Assembly: GCF_900454495.1 (NCBI RefSeq)
Contig: NZ_UGSI01000001.1
Coordinates: forward strand, 3,534,001-3,598,000
Direction: 5' to 3'
Source of the DNA: Paenibacillus macerans
GTDB lineage: Bacteria > Bacillota > Bacilli > Paenibacillales > Paenibacillaceae
Length of the DNA: 64,000 nt
The translations under genes and the position numbers were made by a program. The number at the start of each line of letters is the position of its first letter. The first letter of the stretch is position 1. The notes beneath the pieces are model-generated. The model did no database searches. It was not told the origin of the DNA and saw only the letters and a program-made list of their open reading frames with translations. Shown one piece after another: positions 61,916-64,000 of this stretch.

Positions 61916-62803
61916 CTATTTGCCCCCCAACAACCGTGATTTCAACAAAGCTGCGATGCCGATAAAACTTAGGCATACATACATATACAGCATGGCGGCG
62001 GTCAATACCGGATGCTTGGCATATTTCCGCAGGTTGGCCGGGCGGTACAGCACCGGACGGAAGAAATACCAGCGCTCCAGCGCTTTGCGGAAGCCTCCCC
62101 GCTCCGAAGTCAACGTACGGTCCATCACCGAAAAATAGTAAGCTTTTTTGCTGAGCAATTCGCGCAGCAGCACTTTTTTCTCATCGTGATAGATTTTGCC
62201 GAACGTCGCGCGCCGGACAATCCCGCCCTGTTCGAGATAGCGGAGGGTGGGCTGAATCTCTTCAAACGAAATCTGCTGCGACTTGAAGCCCCCGGTACCG
62301 ACATAAGCTTCCATTCTCCAGAAGCGCGCCGCCTCGATCGACCTTTTCCCCAACTCCTCCCCGGCGTTGTTGAGGACATTCCGTTCAAATACTTTGACTT
62401 TGGAAAAAAAATTGCCGGCATGCGTAAACGCCTGTTCAGGCACCACAAGCGCGCCCACCTCCGGATGAGCCTCGAAGTAATCGATCCCGCCGCGCAGCAA
62501 ATGATCGTCCAAAATCATGTCGGAATCGATCACAAGCAAATAATCGGCGCCCGCCTGGCGCGCCGCTTCTACCGCCTTGACCCGGGCCACGCCGCGTTCG
62601 CCGTGCGGCAGTTCCAGCAGCGTAACGGGATAGGGAGCGGCGGACGCCTTGCTGCGGATGACCGCAACCGTATCGTCCGTGGAGCCGTCATCGGCGATAA
62701 AAATCTCCAGGCCGGGGTAGTTTTGGCGCATACAGCTGTCCAGACACGCCTCCACACTGGAGGCGTTATTATACGTCGTAAACACGATCCCCGCTTTCTT
62801 CAT
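61916..62803 (-). CDS. Family 2 glycosyltransferase
   Basis: This 295-residue GT-A enzyme has N-terminal TTYNNASSVEACLDSC, the nucleotide-binding IADDGSTDDT and the metal-binding DSDM. A C-terminal hydrophobic segment (VLTAAMLYMYVCLSFIGIAALL) suggests membrane attachment. It would add a sugar from a nucleotide donor to a lipid-linked or polymer acceptor. ATG at 62803 follows AAAGGAG and lies inside the last 35 bp of the GT4 gene, so the genes are coupled. Donor and acceptor are unknown; GDP-mannose is a candidate given manC nearby. Confidence 0.93.
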   Translation of the reverse strand: MKKAGIVFTTYNNASSVEACLDSCMRQNYPGLEIFIADDGSTDDTVAVIRSKASAAPYPVTLLELPHGERGVARVKAVEAARQAGADYLLVIDSDMILDDHLLRGGIDYFEAHPEVGALVVPEQAFTHAGNFFSKVKVFERNVLNNAGEELGKRSIEAARFWRMEAYVGTGGFKSQQISFEEIQPTLRYLEQGGIVRRATFGKIYHDEKKVLLRELLSKKAYYFSVMDRTLTSERGGFRKALERWYFFRPVLYRPANLRKYAKHPVLTAAMLYMYVCLSFIGIAALLKSRLLGGK

Positions 62804-63995
62804 GATGCTGTTCTCCTTTCGTCAAGCTGTCCATCCAGCGGCCGAACACGGCTCCGGTATTGTCGAAATGAAATTGGCGCGAAAATTGATGCGCCCGCCG
62901 CCGGATCGCTTCATACTCGCCGGGGTTTTCGACGACCCTTTGCATTTGCGCCGCCAAACCGTGCACGTCTCCATGGATCGTCAAATAGCCGCATTTACCG
63001 AAATCGGTCGCGTCAATCAGTCCCGCCGTGTTGCTGACGATGCTTGGCGTACCGACCGCCGCGGCTTCCGTCACGGTCAGCCCCCAGCCCTCCCGCCGCG
63101 AAGGAAAAACAAGCGCATGGCAGCGGCTCATCAGCTCCAGCTTCTTCTCCTGCGTGACAAAGCCGTGAAAGAAAATGTCCGCCTCCAGCGCGGTTTCCTT
63201 ACGGTCGTCCGGCTCCGCGCTCCGTAAGCCGTACCGTTCCAGCAGCGGCCGCAGCTGCTTTTGCACATAGGCCTTGTCGGTTTTTCCGGCGATCCACAGC
63301 ACCGCGTCGGGGTACTTTTGCTTGAACTCTCCGAAGGCCTGAATCGCCAGATCGATGCCTTTATATTTGACGAACCTCCCTACGTACAGAAATGTAGGCC
63401 GCCGCTGCTTGGGCAGAAAGCGCTGCTCGGGCCAATGCTCGAATTCGATCCCTTCGGGAACGATCTGGATCCGGCCGGCCTGAAAACCCAGCTTCACCAA
63501 ATCGCTGCGGGTCGAGGGGGAAACCGTCAGCGCCCGGTCCTTCCTGGCCAAGCGAAGCAGCAGCGGTTCCAGCACATAACCGACGGCGCCCGGCAGCGGG
63601 CCCAGGTTATGAAACCAGATTTCCCTCGTCAATTGGTGGATAAAAAAGATACGCTTGGACGGCGGCACCCACAACCGGGTGAAAAACTGGTGGGTATTGC
63701 ATTGGTTGACCACATAATCGATGGCTTTGCGGTGACGCCAATAGTACAGCATGGCATGCACGATCACACTAAACGTGTTGCCGGCTCTCAGGTAAGTTAC
63801 TCCATCCGCTTCCTCCCGCGTTTTGGCGCCGGGAAAACGCGGCGAAAAGTGAATAAACCGCAAGCGCGGATTCGCCGAGCGCTTTAGCATTTCATGCGTG
63901 AATATCTCCGCCCCGCCGCTTTTCGGAGAGAAAATATCCCGCCACGACAGCAGCAAAATGACCGTTTCCCCGGGATTACTGCGGATATTTCTCAT
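62769..63995 (-). CDS. Family 4 glycosyltransferase
   Basis: This GT-B enzyme of 408 residues from the ATG at 63995 has an N-terminal domain starting ILLLSWRDIFSPKSGGAEIFTHEM. The C-terminal GT4 domain has YVGRFVKYKGIDLAIQAF, FHGFV and the EX7E motif in SRREGWGLTVTEAAAVGTP. The frame remains open to the window edge, so the true start could lie outside. It is the first visible gene of the minus-strand set GT4, GT2, large membrane protein. Together with manC it suggests assembly of a mannose-containing surface glycan; that is inference. Confidence 0.92.
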   Translation of the reverse strand: MRNIRSNPGETVILLLSWRDIFSPKSGGAEIFTHEMLKRSANPRLRFIHFSPRFPGAKTREEADGVTYLRAGNTFSVIVHAMLYYWRHRKAIDYVVNQCNTHQFFTRLWVPPSKRIFFIHQLTREIWFHNLGPLPGAVGYVLEPLLLRLARKDRALTVSPSTRSDLVKLGFQAGRIQIVPEGIEFEHWPEQRFLPKQRRPTFLYVGRFVKYKGIDLAIQAFGEFKQKYPDAVLWIAGKTDKAYVQKQLRPLLERYGLRSAEPDDRKETALEADIFFHGFVTQEKKLELMSRCHALVFPSRREGWGLTVTEAAAVGTPSIVSNTAGLIDATDFGKCGYLTIHGDVHGLAAQMQRVVENPGEYEAIRRRAHQFSRQFHFDNTGAVFGRWMDSLTKGEQHHEESGDRVYDV

Positions 63996-64000
63996 ACATA

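Overview
The window looks like chromosome from a Paenibacillus-type bacterium (Bacillota, moderately high G+C). The signs are strong AGGAGG-type ribosome binding sites, frequent TTG and GTG starts, lipoprotein substrate-binding proteins, a YesM/YesN-type two-component pair, a GH52 beta-xylosidase, Bacillus-type serine dehydratase subunits, and FMN, glycine and c-di-GMP-I riboswitches. The assignment is by gene content only; I cannot name the species.

Layout. 1-4.7 kb: a very large secreted 5'-nucleotidase/choice-of-anchor I protein, cut off by the window edge. 4.9-6.5 kb: an IS1595-like insertion sequence (copy A). 6.7-17.6 kb: a xylo-oligosaccharide locus. On the minus strand lie an AraC regulator, a GH43 enzyme, a YesN/YesM pair, a sugar-binding lipoprotein and two permeases; a GH52 beta-xylosidase diverges from them. 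18-20.1 kb: an ECF sigma factor with its DUF4179 anti-sigma-like partner. 20.2-22.6 kb: two decayed genes around an EamA transporter controlled by an FMN riboswitch. 22.8-25.4 kb: metNIQ. 25.7-27.0 kb: an IS3-family element sitting in a patch of hairpin repeats. 27.1-29.8 kb: an SDR enzyme and a divergent ArsR/MFS pair. 29.9-35.1 kb: a response regulator, a kinase and an ABC/FtsX exporter. 35.2-36.8 kb: IS1595-like copy B. 37-40.5 kb: TetR, HlyD and an ABC-2 permease. 41-43 kb: sdaAB/sdaAA behind a tandem glycine riboswitch. 43.6-49.1 kb: an 1825-residue bacillopeptidase F-like protease. 49.1-50.1 kb: a frameshifted VOC gene and a small non-autonomous relative of the IS1595-like element. 50.3-53.4 kb: a three-gene ABC-2 exporter full of tandem repeats. 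53.5-54.0 kb: a c-di-GMP-I riboswitch with no recognisable gene behind it. 54-64 kb: a PAS kinase, manC, an OmpR-type regulator, a 1502-residue membrane protein and two glycosyltransferases, which read as a cell-surface glycan locus.

How genes work together. The xylan locus has sensing (YesMN, AraC), uptake (lipoprotein plus two permeases; the ATPase is presumably a shared MsmX-type protein encoded elsewhere) and hydrolysis (GH43, GH52). Methionine import, serine breakdown induced by glycine, and a probable riboflavin importer repressed by FMN are self-contained nutrient modules.

The least explained content is non-coding. One family is hairpin-forming repeats built on AATAGCGG. Another is the three related copies of the IS1595-like element with internal TTTGCACGATTATCC inverted repeats. 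There are also many short in-frame tandem repeats in coding sequence and the orphan c-di-GMP riboswitch. I saw no tRNA, rRNA, CRISPR array or prophage.
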